DNA of 19,772 bases from JBFGCA01 sp041567315 (lineage in GTDB: Bacteria > Acidobacteriota > Thermoanaerobaculia > Multivoradales > JAHEKO01), in assembly GCA_041567315.1 (NCBI GenBank), contig JBFGCA010000092.1:1-19772 (forward strand), read 5' to 3'. Numbering within the stretch: the first letter of the stretch is position 1; each line of letters opens with the position of its first letter. The notes under the pieces are model-generated. The model did no database searches. It saw only the letters and a program-made list of their open reading frames with translations, and had not been told where the DNA came from. Below are positions 7,140 through 14,307 of this stretch, piece after piece. The position numbers were made by a program, and so were the translations under genes.

Positions 7140-7579
7140 TGGGATCGGTTGTACCCGAGCCACACGATCGGGGTCCCCAACGCCTGACTGAGCCCGGCCG
7201 GCTCGGCTACCGGCTCGGCCGGCAGCGCCGGCAGGTCCATCAGGATCTCGTCACCTGAGCGCTCGGCGCGCAGCCGCCCGCTCCGGGTGTGGAAGGTCGC
7301 CGGTTGCGCCGCCGGCAGGCGCCCCGTCTCCCACAGCACGTGGGCGCTGGCCAGGGTGGCATGCCCACACAGGTCCACCTCGGTGGCAGGGGTGAACCAG
7401 CGGAGCCGGTATCCGCCCTCTTCCGGCCACAGGAAGGCGGTCTCCGACAAGTTCATCTCGCCCGCCACGGCCTGCATCCAGTCGGCGGCGGCCGATCCGG
7501 TCATCGGGCACACGGCCGCCGGGTTGCCGGCGAAGGGCTCGCCGGTGAAGGCATCGACCTGGTAGATCTCCTGGCTCAA
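6923..7579 (-). pseudogene. PhzF-family isomerase/epimerase, C-terminally truncated
   Basis: The start is TTG 7579 with GGGAGGA about 8 bases upstream, because the family N-terminus IYQVDAFTGEPFAGNPAAVC follows at once. PhzF-fold proteins isomerise or epimerise small substrates; the type enzyme acts in phenazine biosynthesis. MNLSETAFL contains the catalytic glutamate equivalent and DLCGHATLA the conserved GHATL histidine motif, so the N-terminal half is well preserved. Homology stops after GGVIVTA at nt 7043 (about 179 residues), where the second half of the usual 260-280-residue fold should begin. The frame then runs on for 40 residues through an inverted RHS fragment and the RHS gene's antisense strand to 6923. 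With half the two-domain fold missing it is almost certainly inactive. Confidence 0.8.
6976..7042 (-). pseudogene. Inverted RHS/YD-repeat fragment
   Basis: Read on the minus strand, this short piece encodes HGYNELYSYDPYGNLFQVQ, carrying the YD-repeat signature YSYDPYGNL. It faces opposite to the RHS gene it touches at about 6978. On its other side it joins the truncated phzF with a +1 frame change. It is therefore an orphan RHS scrap with a junction on both sides, too short to be a gene. It may have come from the missing 3' part of the neighbouring gene or from another RHS copy. Confidence 0.65.
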
Positions 7580-7645
7580 TGGCCCTGTCCTCCCTCGCGG
7601 CCGCACCGCCGCCAGCTCACCCGCCTGCTGCGCCGGTAGTGCCCC

Positions 7646-7665
7646 CGGGCATGGGCTTTTGCCCG
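7646..7665. repeat. Small inverted repeat
   Basis: CGGGCA (7646-7651) pairs with TGCCCG (7660-7665), with an alternative inner hairpin GGGC-TTTT-GCCC. It lies upstream of the phzF start. It could be a REP-like palindrome or a fold in an RNA leader; no second copy is seen in the window. Confidence 0.35.
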
Positions 7666-7790
7666 TCCGCAGCCAGGTAGTGGCGCTCAAGCGCGCTGGA
7701 CGACGATATTCCCCGCGTCCGCTTGTTTGCTCTCTGTTTGCTCGCGCCATTCTGGCACTCGCAGGAGCCCTCAGCCGGTACAGCGTAACT

Positions 7791-7804
7791 GTTTGTAGAC
7801 AAAC
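7791..7804. repeat. Perfect inverted repeat GTTTGT-AG-ACAAAC
   Basis: The 6-bp arms GTTTGT and ACAAAC surround an AG spacer. Flanking AACT (7787-7790) and AGTT (7806-7809) extend the pairing with one bulged base. It is A+T-richer than its surroundings and lies 65 bases before a tyrosine-recombinase fragment, so a recombination-site or operator origin is possible but unproven. Confidence 0.4.
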
Positions 7805-7844
7805 GAGTTAGAGGGCTTCCAGGAATCGCCCCAACCCCCCTGCA

Positions 7845-7863
7845 GTGTGAAGCGGGGTCACAC
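7845..7863. repeat. Inverted repeat GTGTGA-N7-TCACAC
   Basis: Perfect 6-bp arms flank AGCGGGG. The motif resembles REP-type palindromes and insertion-element end sequences that carry GGGGTCA. It ends 6 bases before the integrase-like frame. No second copy is present in the window, so assignment to a repeat family cannot be made here. Confidence 0.4.
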
Positions 7864-7868
7864 CTGGA

Positions 7869-8108
7869 CTTCTGCGCTCGGAGCGGTTCCTCTCGGAGGA
7901 GGAGCTGGGCCGGCTCTCGACGGCCCTTCGCCAGGGCGAGCGGGAGCAGACCGAGCCGCCGGCGGTCCTCGCGGCCGTGCGGCTCCTGGTCCTTACCGGC
8001 TGCCGGGTGGGCGAGATCCTCGAGCTTCGCACTCGGCCGTGGGAGCGCATCCGGGAGCCAGCCTACGCGTTCGGGTGGGCTGCGAACTACTCATTGGGGC
8101 GAGGCTAG
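7869..8108 (+). pseudogene. Tyrosine recombinase (phage integrase) fragment
   Basis: The frame starting at 7869 reads RSERFLSEEELGRLSTALRQ and then AVRLLVLTGCRVGEILELR, the opening of the catalytic domain of tyrosine recombinases, including the first catalytic arginine in the TGCRVGEILELR box. Homology ends near 8037. The frame closes with TAG at 8106-8108 after about 23 unrelated residues, so the HxxR box and the nucleophilic tyrosine are missing. The N-terminal core-binding domain is also absent and no good start is seen. It is a relic of a mobile element or XerC/D-type integrase, about 60 residues from a normal 300-400. Confidence 0.8.
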
Positions 8109-8122
8109 CTTTCGCAACTAGC
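8104..8122. repeat. Inverted repeat GCTAG-N9-CTAGC
   Basis: Five-bp arms GCTAG (8104-8108) and CTAGC (8118-8122) lie at the end of the integrase fragment. TATACT (8125-8130) just after looks like a -10 box, but no -35 is found at the right distance. It may mark the edge of the rearranged region. Confidence 0.25.
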
Positions 8123-8190
8123 GTTATACTGATCTGCTTCCGATATCGCCGGGTGCCTACCTGCCGAATGGACAGGCGCGGTTACCCCTT

Positions 8191-8201
8191 TAAGGAGGTG
8201 A
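8191..8201 (+). promoter_or_regulatory. Full-length Shine-Dalgarno sequence
   Basis: TAAGGAGGTGA is complementary to the whole 3' tail of 16S rRNA. The spacing to the first in-frame starts (GTG 8213, ATG 8216) is longer than ideal, which leaves the exact start of the lipoprotein gene open. Confidence 0.6.
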
Positions 8202-8215
8202 GGTCGGCACCAGTG

Positions 8216-8575
8216 ATGCTTCCTGTGGGTACAGGGCCGACGGCGAGTAGGGATCTTGCCAATCTCGATCCCGAGCGCGGTCGGCTAGCGCAAGCGGAGC
8301 TGACCGGGCCGACCCTCCGCCGCTCCAGGTGCAGGACCCGTTTCCACGAGCGGCGTCGGAGCCGCTTCGCGAGCGCCTTGATCCTGGTTGCGCTACTGGC
8401 CTGCACCTCGTCCGCACGCGAACCCACGGCGGTCGGGCAGGCTTGCACCGGGGACGAGGACTGCCCGCAGGGCTTCTCGTGCTGGCATCAGCTCCCTCGC
8501 GGCCCGTTGGCCGGCATTCCCGGTTCCCCCGAGAGGCCGGGTCAATGCTGGAGCGATGACGTGATCACCCAGTGA
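8216..8575 (+). CDS. Small cysteine-rich lipoprotein
   Basis: A 119-residue protein of unrecognised family. A hydrophobic segment (FASALILVALLAC) preceded by RRRSR gives a good lipobox with the acylated cysteine at residue 63. The mature part of about 57 residues carries four more cysteines in the pattern CTGDEDCPQGFSCW...QCW, typical of small disulfide-knotted 'DxDCPxGxxC' modules in secreted bacterial proteins. The start is uncertain: ATG 8216 lies 14 bases after TAAGGAGGTGA (8191-8201), a full-length match to the 16S anti-Shine-Dalgarno, with GTG 8213 in frame just before it. An in-frame ATG at 8168 has no site. The n-region of about 50 residues is unusually long for a lipoprotein. The next gene starts 73 bases downstream on the same strand. 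Confidence 0.6.
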   Translation: MLPVGTGPTASRDLANLDPERGRLAQAELTGPTLRRSRCRTRFHERRRSRFASALILVALLACTSSAREPTAVGQACTGDEDCPQGFSCWHQLPRGPLAGIPGSPERPGQCWSDDVITQ

Positions 8576-8616
8576 GCGACAAGTGGATCGCTCCTAACAC
8601 CCGTTTCCAGGCCCAA

Positions 8617-8632
8617 TGCGTGGCTCCACGCA
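8617..8632 (+). promoter_or_regulatory. Hairpin directly before the ribosome site of the Asp-box/HYR gene
   Basis: TGCGTGG (8617-8623) and CCACGCA (8626-8632) form a perfect 7-bp inverted repeat separated by CT. The Shine-Dalgarno GAAAGGAG (8633-8640) follows immediately and ATG is at 8649. No T-run follows, so it is not a terminator; it may protect or expose the ribosome site. Confidence 0.4.
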
Positions 8633-8648
8633 GAAAGGAGTCTTCCCG

Positions 8649-11153
8649 ATGAAAAGGACGATGAGAACTCCGCTGGCCGTGATCGCCTGCCTCGTGCCAG
8701 TGGTCGGTTCGGCCTCTGCACAGGCTCCCGCGGCACCGCCTGTCGAGCAGCCGGTGTCCGTCCAGAAGTTGCCGGCGGATCGACCGGTTCGCGATCCGTG
8801 CAGCCTCCTCCAGTCACCCGCGATGCGAATGATGCTCAGCGGTGCGTTCGAGACCAAGCTCATGATCCAATGTGGGGAGATCCCGCCCTACGCCTTGCAG
8901 CAGCGCCGAGAGACCGTTTGGGATGACGGATTCGAGGCCCTTCTGGGCGCGGACATCCTGGTCAACGACCCGACTCTGGACGTCGGCGGAACCACTCAGA
9001 GCGAGACCTCCGTGGTGGCGGTGGGAAACACCGTGTGCGCCGCCTGGAACGATGCCGGAGAGGGCCTTGGCGCCAACGGATTCAGCGGATTCGGCTTCTC
9101 TCTCGACGGCGGTTCGACCTTCACCGACGGCGGGCCCTTCCCCAATGGCCCCGGCGACACGAACTTCGGCGATCCCAGCCTGGCCTTCAGCGTACGCGAC
9201 AACACGTTGTACTACGCGGCACTGAGCACCGTGGGCCTCTCCATGTGGAGCTCCGTCGACAACTGTCAGTCCTTCAACTACGTGGGGCCGATCCATGCCG
9301 GCACCGGAGACGACAAGGAGCTGATCGCGGTCGACAACGACCCCACCAGCCCCTTTTATGGCCGGATCTACGTCGGTTGGACGGATTTCAGTCTTCTGAT
9401 GGATCGCAACGTCACCTCATTCTCCGACGACGGAGGGCTCACCTGGTCGGTGCCTGTGTCGCTACCGGGGTCCGGGACCTCCGGCCAGGGAATGTGGCCC
9501 GCGGTCGCCCCCAACGGGGACGTCTACTTCGCCCTGCTGGCTCGGTCCTTCGTCATTGGCGGACTGCAGTCCCAACTCATCTATCAGTCGGTGGACGGGG
9601 GCAACACCTGGACGCAGATGACCGACATCGCGACGAACCAGCTGCGCCCGGAGAACGTGGCCGCCTCGACCGCTTGCTTTCGCCAGGCCTTGAACCCCGA
9701 CATTCGAAACCTGTCGTCGCCGCAGATCGTGATTCATCAGGACGCCGCCGCCCCCGCCGGCTACGTGATCCACGCGGTGTATCCGTACGATTCGGACGGT
9801 GCCGGGCCTGACGAGTCCAACGTCTTCTACCGCCGGTCGGACGATGGTGCGGTGACCTGGTCGGCCGAAGTCCTCCTCAACGATGACGGGGGCACCACCG
9901 ACCAGTGGTTCCCGGCCATCGGGGCCAACGCGATCGGTACGCTGGTCGCCAGTTGGTACGACCGCCGCCTCGACCCGGGCGGCAACCTGATGTTCGATCG
10001 CTACGCGGCGCGCTCCACCGACGGCGGACTCACCTGGGAGCCGAACATCCGAGTCAGCGATGTTTCCTCGCCCGTATCCCAGAACCTGCCGCACTTCGAC
10101 GGCCTCGCAAACTGCTATCACGGAGACTACGATCAGGTGGCTGTCGGCGTTTCGACCGCACACGTCGTCTGGTCGGATGACCGGCGCATCACGGGCACCG
10201 GGCCCAACCCCGACGTCTACTATGACCAGCTCTCGGTGAACCTACCGCCGGTCGCCATCTGCCAGGATGTCGAGAAGGAGGCAGACGCCAACTGCGAGGC
10301 CGAAGTGACACCGGAAGAGGTGGACGACGGATCGTTCGATCCCGAAGGGTTCCCGGTGACGCTGAGCCTCAGCCCGGCGGGACCGTTCCCCCTGGGGGAC
10401 ACGATGGTCACTCTCACCGTCACCGACGATCAGGGTCAGACGGATACCTGCGATGCGACCGTCACCGTCGTGGACGTGACCGATCCCGTGGTGACGCCTC
10501 CCGCACCCATCACGTTGGAGTGCAATTCCACGGGCGGGGTTCCGGTTGGCGACTCCGACGTCCAGGATTGGCTGGCGCTCGCGACGGCGATCGACAACTG
10601 CGACGGAGCGCTCCCCGTGACCAACGATGCACCTCCGCTCTTCCCGTCGGGCTGCCCGCCTGGACAGCCGACGACGGTGACCTTCTCGGCCACCGACTCG
10701 AGCGGCAACACCGGATCGGCACAATCCGATCTGACGGTGCAGGACACCACACCGCCGGAGATCTCGTGCGCCGTTGCAACGAGCGAGCTGTGGCCGCCCA
10801 ACCACAGCTTCGTCGACGTGGGTCTGTCGGCGGACGCGATGGATACCTGCGACGGCATGGCGCCGGCGATCGAGATCACGGTCACCAGTGACGAGCACCC
10901 GGCTACGGAGAAGGGGGCGGGTGGCCCCCAGCACTGCCCGGACGCCATCGTGGGCGATGACGGCTCGGTCCAGCTCCGTGCGGAGCGCTCCGGTTCGGGC
11001 GACGGTCGCGTCTATGTCATCACGACGATGGCGACCGATTCCTGCGGCAACGTCGCGACGTGCGACGCCTCCGTCGGGGTCCCGCACAACCGGGGTCCGG
11101 GAGGCGATCCGATCGACTCGGGGCAGCTGTTCGATCCCACTGTCTGCGACTGA
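8649..11153 (+). CDS. Secreted Asp-box (BNR) beta-propeller protein with HYR-like C-terminal domains
   Basis: An 834-residue exported protein. ATG 8649 follows AAAGGAG by 8 bases and opens a signal peptide (MKRTMRTPLAVIACLVPVVG, cleavage after SASA). Residues from about 90 to 525 form a sialidase-type propeller with Asp boxes SLDGGSTF, SDDGGLTW, SVDGGNTW, SDDGAVTW and STDGGLTW near residues 151, 258, 314, 396 and 456. From about 532 there are immunoglobulin-like HYR-type modules (TVTDDQGQTDTCDATVTVVD, DTTPPEISC, then LWPPNHSF near 707) rich in paired cysteines. The sialidase catalytic set (arginine triad, Tyr/Glu) is not recognisable, so binding or structural use is as likely as glycosidase activity. 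It may share a transcript with the lipoprotein upstream and ends at a hairpin terminator. Confidence 0.8.
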   Translation: MKRTMRTPLAVIACLVPVVGSASAQAPAAPPVEQPVSVQKLPADRPVRDPCSLLQSPAMRMMLSGAFETKLMIQCGEIPPYALQQRRETVWDDGFEALLGADILVNDPTLDVGGTTQSETSVVAVGNTVCAAWNDAGEGLGANGFSGFGFSLDGGSTFTDGGPFPNGPGDTNFGDPSLAFSVRDNTLYYAALSTVGLSMWSSVDNCQSFNYVGPIHAGTGDDKELIAVDNDPTSPFYGRIYVGWTDFSLLMDRNVTSFSDDGGLTWSVPVSLPGSGTSGQGMWPAVAPNGDVYFALLARSFVIGGLQSQLIYQSVDGGNTWTQMTDIATNQLRPENVAASTACFRQALNPDIRNLSSPQIVIHQDAAAPAGYVIHAVYPYDSDGAGPDESNVFYRRSDDGAVTWSAEVLLNDDGGTTDQWFPAIGANAIGTLVASWYDRRLDPGGNLMFDRYAARSTDGGLTWEPNIRVSDVSSPVSQNLPHFDGLANCYHGDYDQVAVGVSTAHVVWSDDRRITGTGPNPDVYYDQLSVNLPPVAICQDVEKEADANCEAEVTPEEVDDGSFDPEGFPVTLSLSPAGPFPLGDTMVTLTVTDDQGQTDTCDATVTVVDVTDPVVTPPAPITLECNSTGGVPVGDSDVQDWLALATAIDNCDGALPVTNDAPPLFPSGCPPGQPTTVTFSATDSSGNTGSAQSDLTVQDTTPPEISCAVATSELWPPNHSFVDVGLSADAMDTCDGMAPAIEITVTSDEHPATEKGAGGPQHCPDAIVGDDGSVQLRAERSGSGDGRVYVITTMATDSCGNVATCDASVGVPHNRGPGGDPIDSGQLFDPTVCD

Positions 11154-11168
11154 AGGAACCCGGACCCA

Positions 11169-11203
11169 GGGGGCGAGGCTGCCCAAGTTGGCACCTCGCC
11201 CCC
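11169..11203. terminator. Strong hairpin terminator between convergent genes
   Basis: GGGGGCGAGG (11169-11178) pairs perfectly with CCTCGCCCCC (11194-11203). Inside it TGCC pairs with GGCA around CAAGTT, with one bulged C, making a 14-bp stem. It lies 15 bases after the plus-strand stop and 64 bases after the minus-strand stop at 11267, so it can serve both. There is no T-tract on either side, so it fits stem-only or Rho-assisted termination. Confidence 0.65.
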
Positions 11204-11266
11204 GGCCGGGAACGGACAGGTCGGTTTCGAGGGGTGCAACTCCCCATTCCGAGGAGTGACCTCGGT

Positions 11267-13675
11267 CTACGGCACCGCCCCCGACCAGGCCGAGGTATCC
11301 CCTGACTCGAAGCCGTCGGTGAAGATCTCGAGGAGCTCGAGGCGCCAGACGCCGCGGCCCTGGGTGCCGACGTAGAGGCTCTTGGCGCCGCCGTTTTCGA
11401 CGTCGAAGTAGGCGTACCAGGGGCGCGGCAGGTGGGGGGTGCCGGAGACGTCGGAGGTGAAGGGGTCGCTCACCAGGGTCCAGTTGGCGCCGCCGTCGCG
11501 GCTCAGGAAGATGCCGGAGTCTTTGCCGCCGGCGACGGCCAGACCGGTGTCGCCGGGGCCGAAGGCCAGGAGGCTGGGCTGCCAGTAGCCGTTGAAGCCG
11601 GTGAAGTCGGTGGGGCCGCGGTCGTTCTTGAAGGGGATGGCGCCGCCGGCGCTCATCAGCGTGACGAGCTGGGGCACGCTCGTCCAGGTGGCGCCGCCGT
11701 CGGTCGAGCGGAAGATGTTGCCGCCGTTGGTGGTCTGGCCCGAGGCCAGGAGCCGCAGCGGATCGGCGGGGTGGACCGCGAAGACCCCGAAGCCGCCGCT
11801 GGGCAGGAACAGCTCGGTCCACTGGCCGAAGGGGGCGGTGCCGGTGTATTTGAAGAGCCGGTCGGTGGTCTGGGTGGTGTTGCAGTTGCCGGTCTGGACG
11901 AAGAAGGTGGGCACGCCGCCGCCGGCGAGGGCCACCCGGATGCCGCAGATCGCGTTGGTGGGCGGCTCGCTGAGGTTGCCGAGCTCGGTCCAGGTCGCCG
12001 GACCGGCGTCGATGTCGGCGGTGTAGAAGACGCCGCCGTCGGCCGCCGGGCAGCCGCCGACGCCGGGGGTGCAGTCGCGGGTGATGGCCACGTAGGAGGT
12101 GCCCGCCACGTTGACGATCGAGTCGGGGTAGCGGAAGCTGGGGATCAGCCCGCCGGGGGGATAGTCGATCTCCGCGCCGTCGGCGATGAAGCCGGGCGGC
12201 GAGCGGAAGGCGCGGGTGGCGCGGCCGCCGCCGCCGAAGCAGCAGACGTCCCAGACCACGCCGGCGGGGTCGGCGCCGGTCGAGAAGCCGTCGCAGCAGA
12301 TCTCGTTGTGCCAGGTCGGCGGGCCGGCGCCGGCGTCGGCGGTGCCGAAGACGCCGTTGTCCTGGTTGCCGAAGTAGAGGTCTTCGGAGACGGTGCCCGA
12401 CTGGTCGGCGCCGGACATGGTCCACAGCCAGAGGCCGTGGGGGGTGACGTTCGGCTGCTCCCAGTCTGGGTTGTGGCAGTCGGCGCCGGTGTCGGTGTTG
12501 TAGTAGACGCCGCCGTCGGAGGACATCAGGATCGGGCAGGCGTCGACCAGCGCCTCGGGGTCGAAGAGGATCGACCCCATGTCGTCGTGGCCTCCGGCCG
12601 TGCGGGTGAAGGGCCCCACCCACAGCGGCGAGTTGCCGCTGCCGCAACGGGGCGGCCCGCCCGGGGCCGGCGGGGCCGGCGTTGTGCAGGAGACCCGCCA
12701 CAGCGAGACGTCGCCGAACCACAGGTCGAAGACGTCGTCGGGGCCGGCGTCGGAGCGCTGGTTGGTGGCGACGAACGGGATCCGCCCCTGCGGGCTGGGG
12801 TTGGAGCGGGTCTGCGCCCAGGTGGCGCCGGCCGGGGAGCCGGCGTTGGTGGTCTCGTAGATGGTGGTGCCGACCACCGCCAGCAGCACGTAGGCCTCGT
12901 CGGGCGAGACCGCCAGCGAGCAGCGCCCCGAGGGCAGGCCGCTGCCGGCGGTCCAGGTGGTGCCGCCGTTGGTCGAGCGCAGGTGGCCGTCGTCGCCGCA
13001 GACGTCGAGCAGGCCGCCGCCGTGGGCCAGGACGTCCCAGACGCGGGTCGCCGAGCCGGCCGGCGCGGTGGGGTCGCGGTAGGCCCAGGTGGCGCCCGAG
13101 TCGGTCGAGACGGCCAGGCCGCAGCTCGTGCCGATGAAGACGTTGGCGGGGACCGCCGGGTCGACGGCGATCCCGAAGGCGGTCAGCTCGACGGCGTCGG
13201 CGGCGTTGGCGCAGAAGCCGGCCGGCGGATCGGCGGTCGCCGGGTGGGTCCAGGTCGCGCCGCCGTCGGTCGACCGGTTGATCCCCGAGCGGCTGGCGGT
13301 CTTGCCGTCGAAGAACGAGGTGGCGTAGATCCGCGAGACGTTGCCGGGGTCGATCTCGACGTCCCAGGTCACCACCGGCAGGTGGGCGTCGAGCCGCGCC
13401 CAGGTGAGACCGGCGTCGGTCGACTTGAAGAGGCCGCCCCACTCGCTGGCGGCGTAGAGCACCTGACCGTTGCCGGCCTCGACCGCCAGGCCGTTGACCC
13501 GCCCGCCGGTGGCGCCGTCGGGGTCGGCCGGGTCGGTGTCGGAGAAGTCGGGATTGACGTCGACGAAGACCACGTCCTGCGCCTGGCCGGGGACCGCGGG
13601 GGCCCAGGCCAGCAGGGCGGCGGCGGCGAGCAGGTGGGCGCGGCGGCCGGGGCTACGGCGGTCCGCGGCGCTCAT
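11267..13675 (-). CDS. Secreted multi-bladed Asp-box propeller protein (sortilin/BNR-type)
   Basis: An 802-residue exported protein. Residues 1-33 are a signal peptide (RRAHLLAAAALLAWAPAVPG, cleavage after GQAQ). Asp boxes recur: STDAGLTW (85-92), STDGGATW (135-142), STDSGATW (190-197), STNGGTTW (about 227), and near the C-terminus STDGGATW and SRDGGANW. This repeat pattern is that of VPS10/sortilin-like and BNR propellers, mostly binding scaffolds or glycoside hydrolases. No catalytic residue set can be assigned. The last residues are EIFTDGFESGDTSAWSGAVP; such a DGFESGDTSxWS tail recurs in secreted proteins of related bacteria and may be a sorting tag (inference). ATG 13675 has GGAGGTGA upstream and overlaps the previous stop as ATGA, so translation is coupled to the small secreted protein before it. 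Confidence 0.82.
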   Translation of the reverse strand: MSAADRRSPGRRAHLLAAAALLAWAPAVPGQAQDVVFVDVNPDFSDTDPADPDGATGGRVNGLAVEAGNGQVLYAASEWGGLFKSTDAGLTWARLDAHLPVVTWDVEIDPGNVSRIYATSFFDGKTASRSGINRSTDGGATWTHPATADPPAGFCANAADAVELTAFGIAVDPAVPANVFIGTSCGLAVSTDSGATWAYRDPTAPAGSATRVWDVLAHGGGLLDVCGDDGHLRSTNGGTTWTAGSGLPSGRCSLAVSPDEAYVLLAVVGTTIYETTNAGSPAGATWAQTRSNPSPQGRIPFVATNQRSDAGPDDVFDLWFGDVSLWRVSCTTPAPPAPGGPPRCGSGNSPLWVGPFTRTAGGHDDMGSILFDPEALVDACPILMSSDGGVYYNTDTGADCHNPDWEQPNVTPHGLWLWTMSGADQSGTVSEDLYFGNQDNGVFGTADAGAGPPTWHNEICCDGFSTGADPAGVVWDVCCFGGGGRATRAFRSPPGFIADGAEIDYPPGGLIPSFRYPDSIVNVAGTSYVAITRDCTPGVGGCPAADGGVFYTADIDAGPATWTELGNLSEPPTNAICGIRVALAGGGVPTFFVQTGNCNTTQTTDRLFKYTGTAPFGQWTELFLPSGGFGVFAVHPADPLRLLASGQTTNGGNIFRSTDGGATWTSVPQLVTLMSAGGAIPFKNDRGPTDFTGFNGYWQPSLLAFGPGDTGLAVAGGKDSGIFLSRDGGANWTLVSDPFTSDVSGTPHLPRPWYAYFDVENGGAKSLYVGTQGRGVWRLELLEIFTDGFESGDTSAWSGAVP

Positions 13676-14256
13676 CGGTCACCTCCACGGCCACCGTCGC
13701 CGGCGGTCGCCGGACCGTCTCCCTCGGGCGCCGGCTCGGGGGGGCGGGCCCCCTCGGCGCCGGGCCGCGCCGGCTCCTCTTCGGCGTCCGGATAGGTCTC
13801 GTCCCACGGACAGACCGGGACATCGAAGCGCTCGACGGCGCTCGGCACCCAGCCCTCGGGCCGCTCGGTCAGCACCCGCCAGTAGTAGTTGATCCCGGGC
13901 TCGGCGCCCTCGATGGCCACCGCCGCGCGCTCATCCGCCAACCGCGGCGACACCTCGTAGCGCAGGCGCTCGAAGCCGTCGCGGAACTTGCTGACGTCGA
14001 CGCGCTGCACGGCGGCCTCGGCGGCGGGCCTCCAACCGAGGGCCACGATCGCCGTCCGCCGGCGGGTCTCGCTGCACCGCGCCTGCCAGTCGAGCTCGGC
14101 GGCGCCACCGGGCGTGCCGGCGGGCAGCAGCGTGATCGCCGCCTCCTCCGGGGTCACCGGGACGAAGGGCTCGATCTGGACGTCGCCCCCGAAGGCCGTC
14201 ACGCAGGCGGCGGCCAGGGTCAGGACGGTCAGGGCCAGGACAGGTCTCTTGCTCAT
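13672..14256 (-). CDS. Small secreted protein, FN3-like, unknown function
   Basis: A 194-residue product with an N-terminal export signal (MSKRPVLALTVLTLAAACVT). LAAAC could be a weak lipobox with cysteine 18, otherwise Sec cleavage a few residues later. The central part has the strand pattern and GINYYWRVLTE...AVERFDV text of a fibronectin type III-like domain. The last 45 residues are a low-complexity Pro/Glu/Ala/Gly tail. ATG 14256 has AGGGGG 5 bases upstream; an in-frame GTG lies two codons earlier. The stop overlaps the start of the propeller gene (ATGA). The amine-oxidase stop lies 51 bases upstream on the same strand, so the three may form one transcript. Partner or structural role for the propeller protein is inferred from coupling only. 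Confidence 0.65.
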   Translation of the reverse strand: MSKRPVLALTVLTLAAACVTAFGGDVQIEPFVPVTPEEAAITLLPAGTPGGAAELDWQARCSETRRRTAIVALGWRPAAEAAVQRVDVSKFRDGFERLRYEVSPRLADERAAVAIEGAEPGINYYWRVLTERPEGWVPSAVERFDVPVCPWDETYPDAEEEPARPGAEGARPPEPAPEGDGPATAGDGGRGGDR

Positions 14257-14307
14257 CTCCACCCCCTGGCTCGGACCCTACCAGCCCGAACCTGACCGTC
14301 TGGGGGC

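Larger units (their letters stand above)
7580..7868. other. Gene-poor stretch with small inverted repeats
   Basis: No protein-like frame is visible here. The region holds three short hairpin-forming repeats, listed separately, between the phzF start and an integrase fragment. It probably contains the phzF promoter on the minus strand. The mixture of broken genes and palindromes fits the scar of a mobile element. Confidence 0.4.

Noticed and set aside
5700..7163. A 487-codon minus-strand frame opposite the RHS gene
   Set aside because: No recognisable motif and biased to Gly/Val/Glu; the plus strand carries signal peptide and RHS text.
8041..8135. Possible integron attC-like site beside the integrase fragment
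   Set aside because: The recombinase fragment lacks IntI features and the sequence shows no proper R''/L'' and R'/L' core pairs; only a 5-bp inverted repeat is present.
10242..13442. A 1066-codon open frame on the minus strand
   Set aside because: Its product is Arg/Pro/Gly/Leu repeats without motifs and lies out of frame over two clear secreted propeller genes; it is a high-GC shadow.
11432..13795. A 787-codon plus-strand frame opposite the second propeller gene
   Set aside because: Low-complexity Gly/Ala/Val text; antisense of a gene with signal peptide, Asp boxes and a ribosome site.
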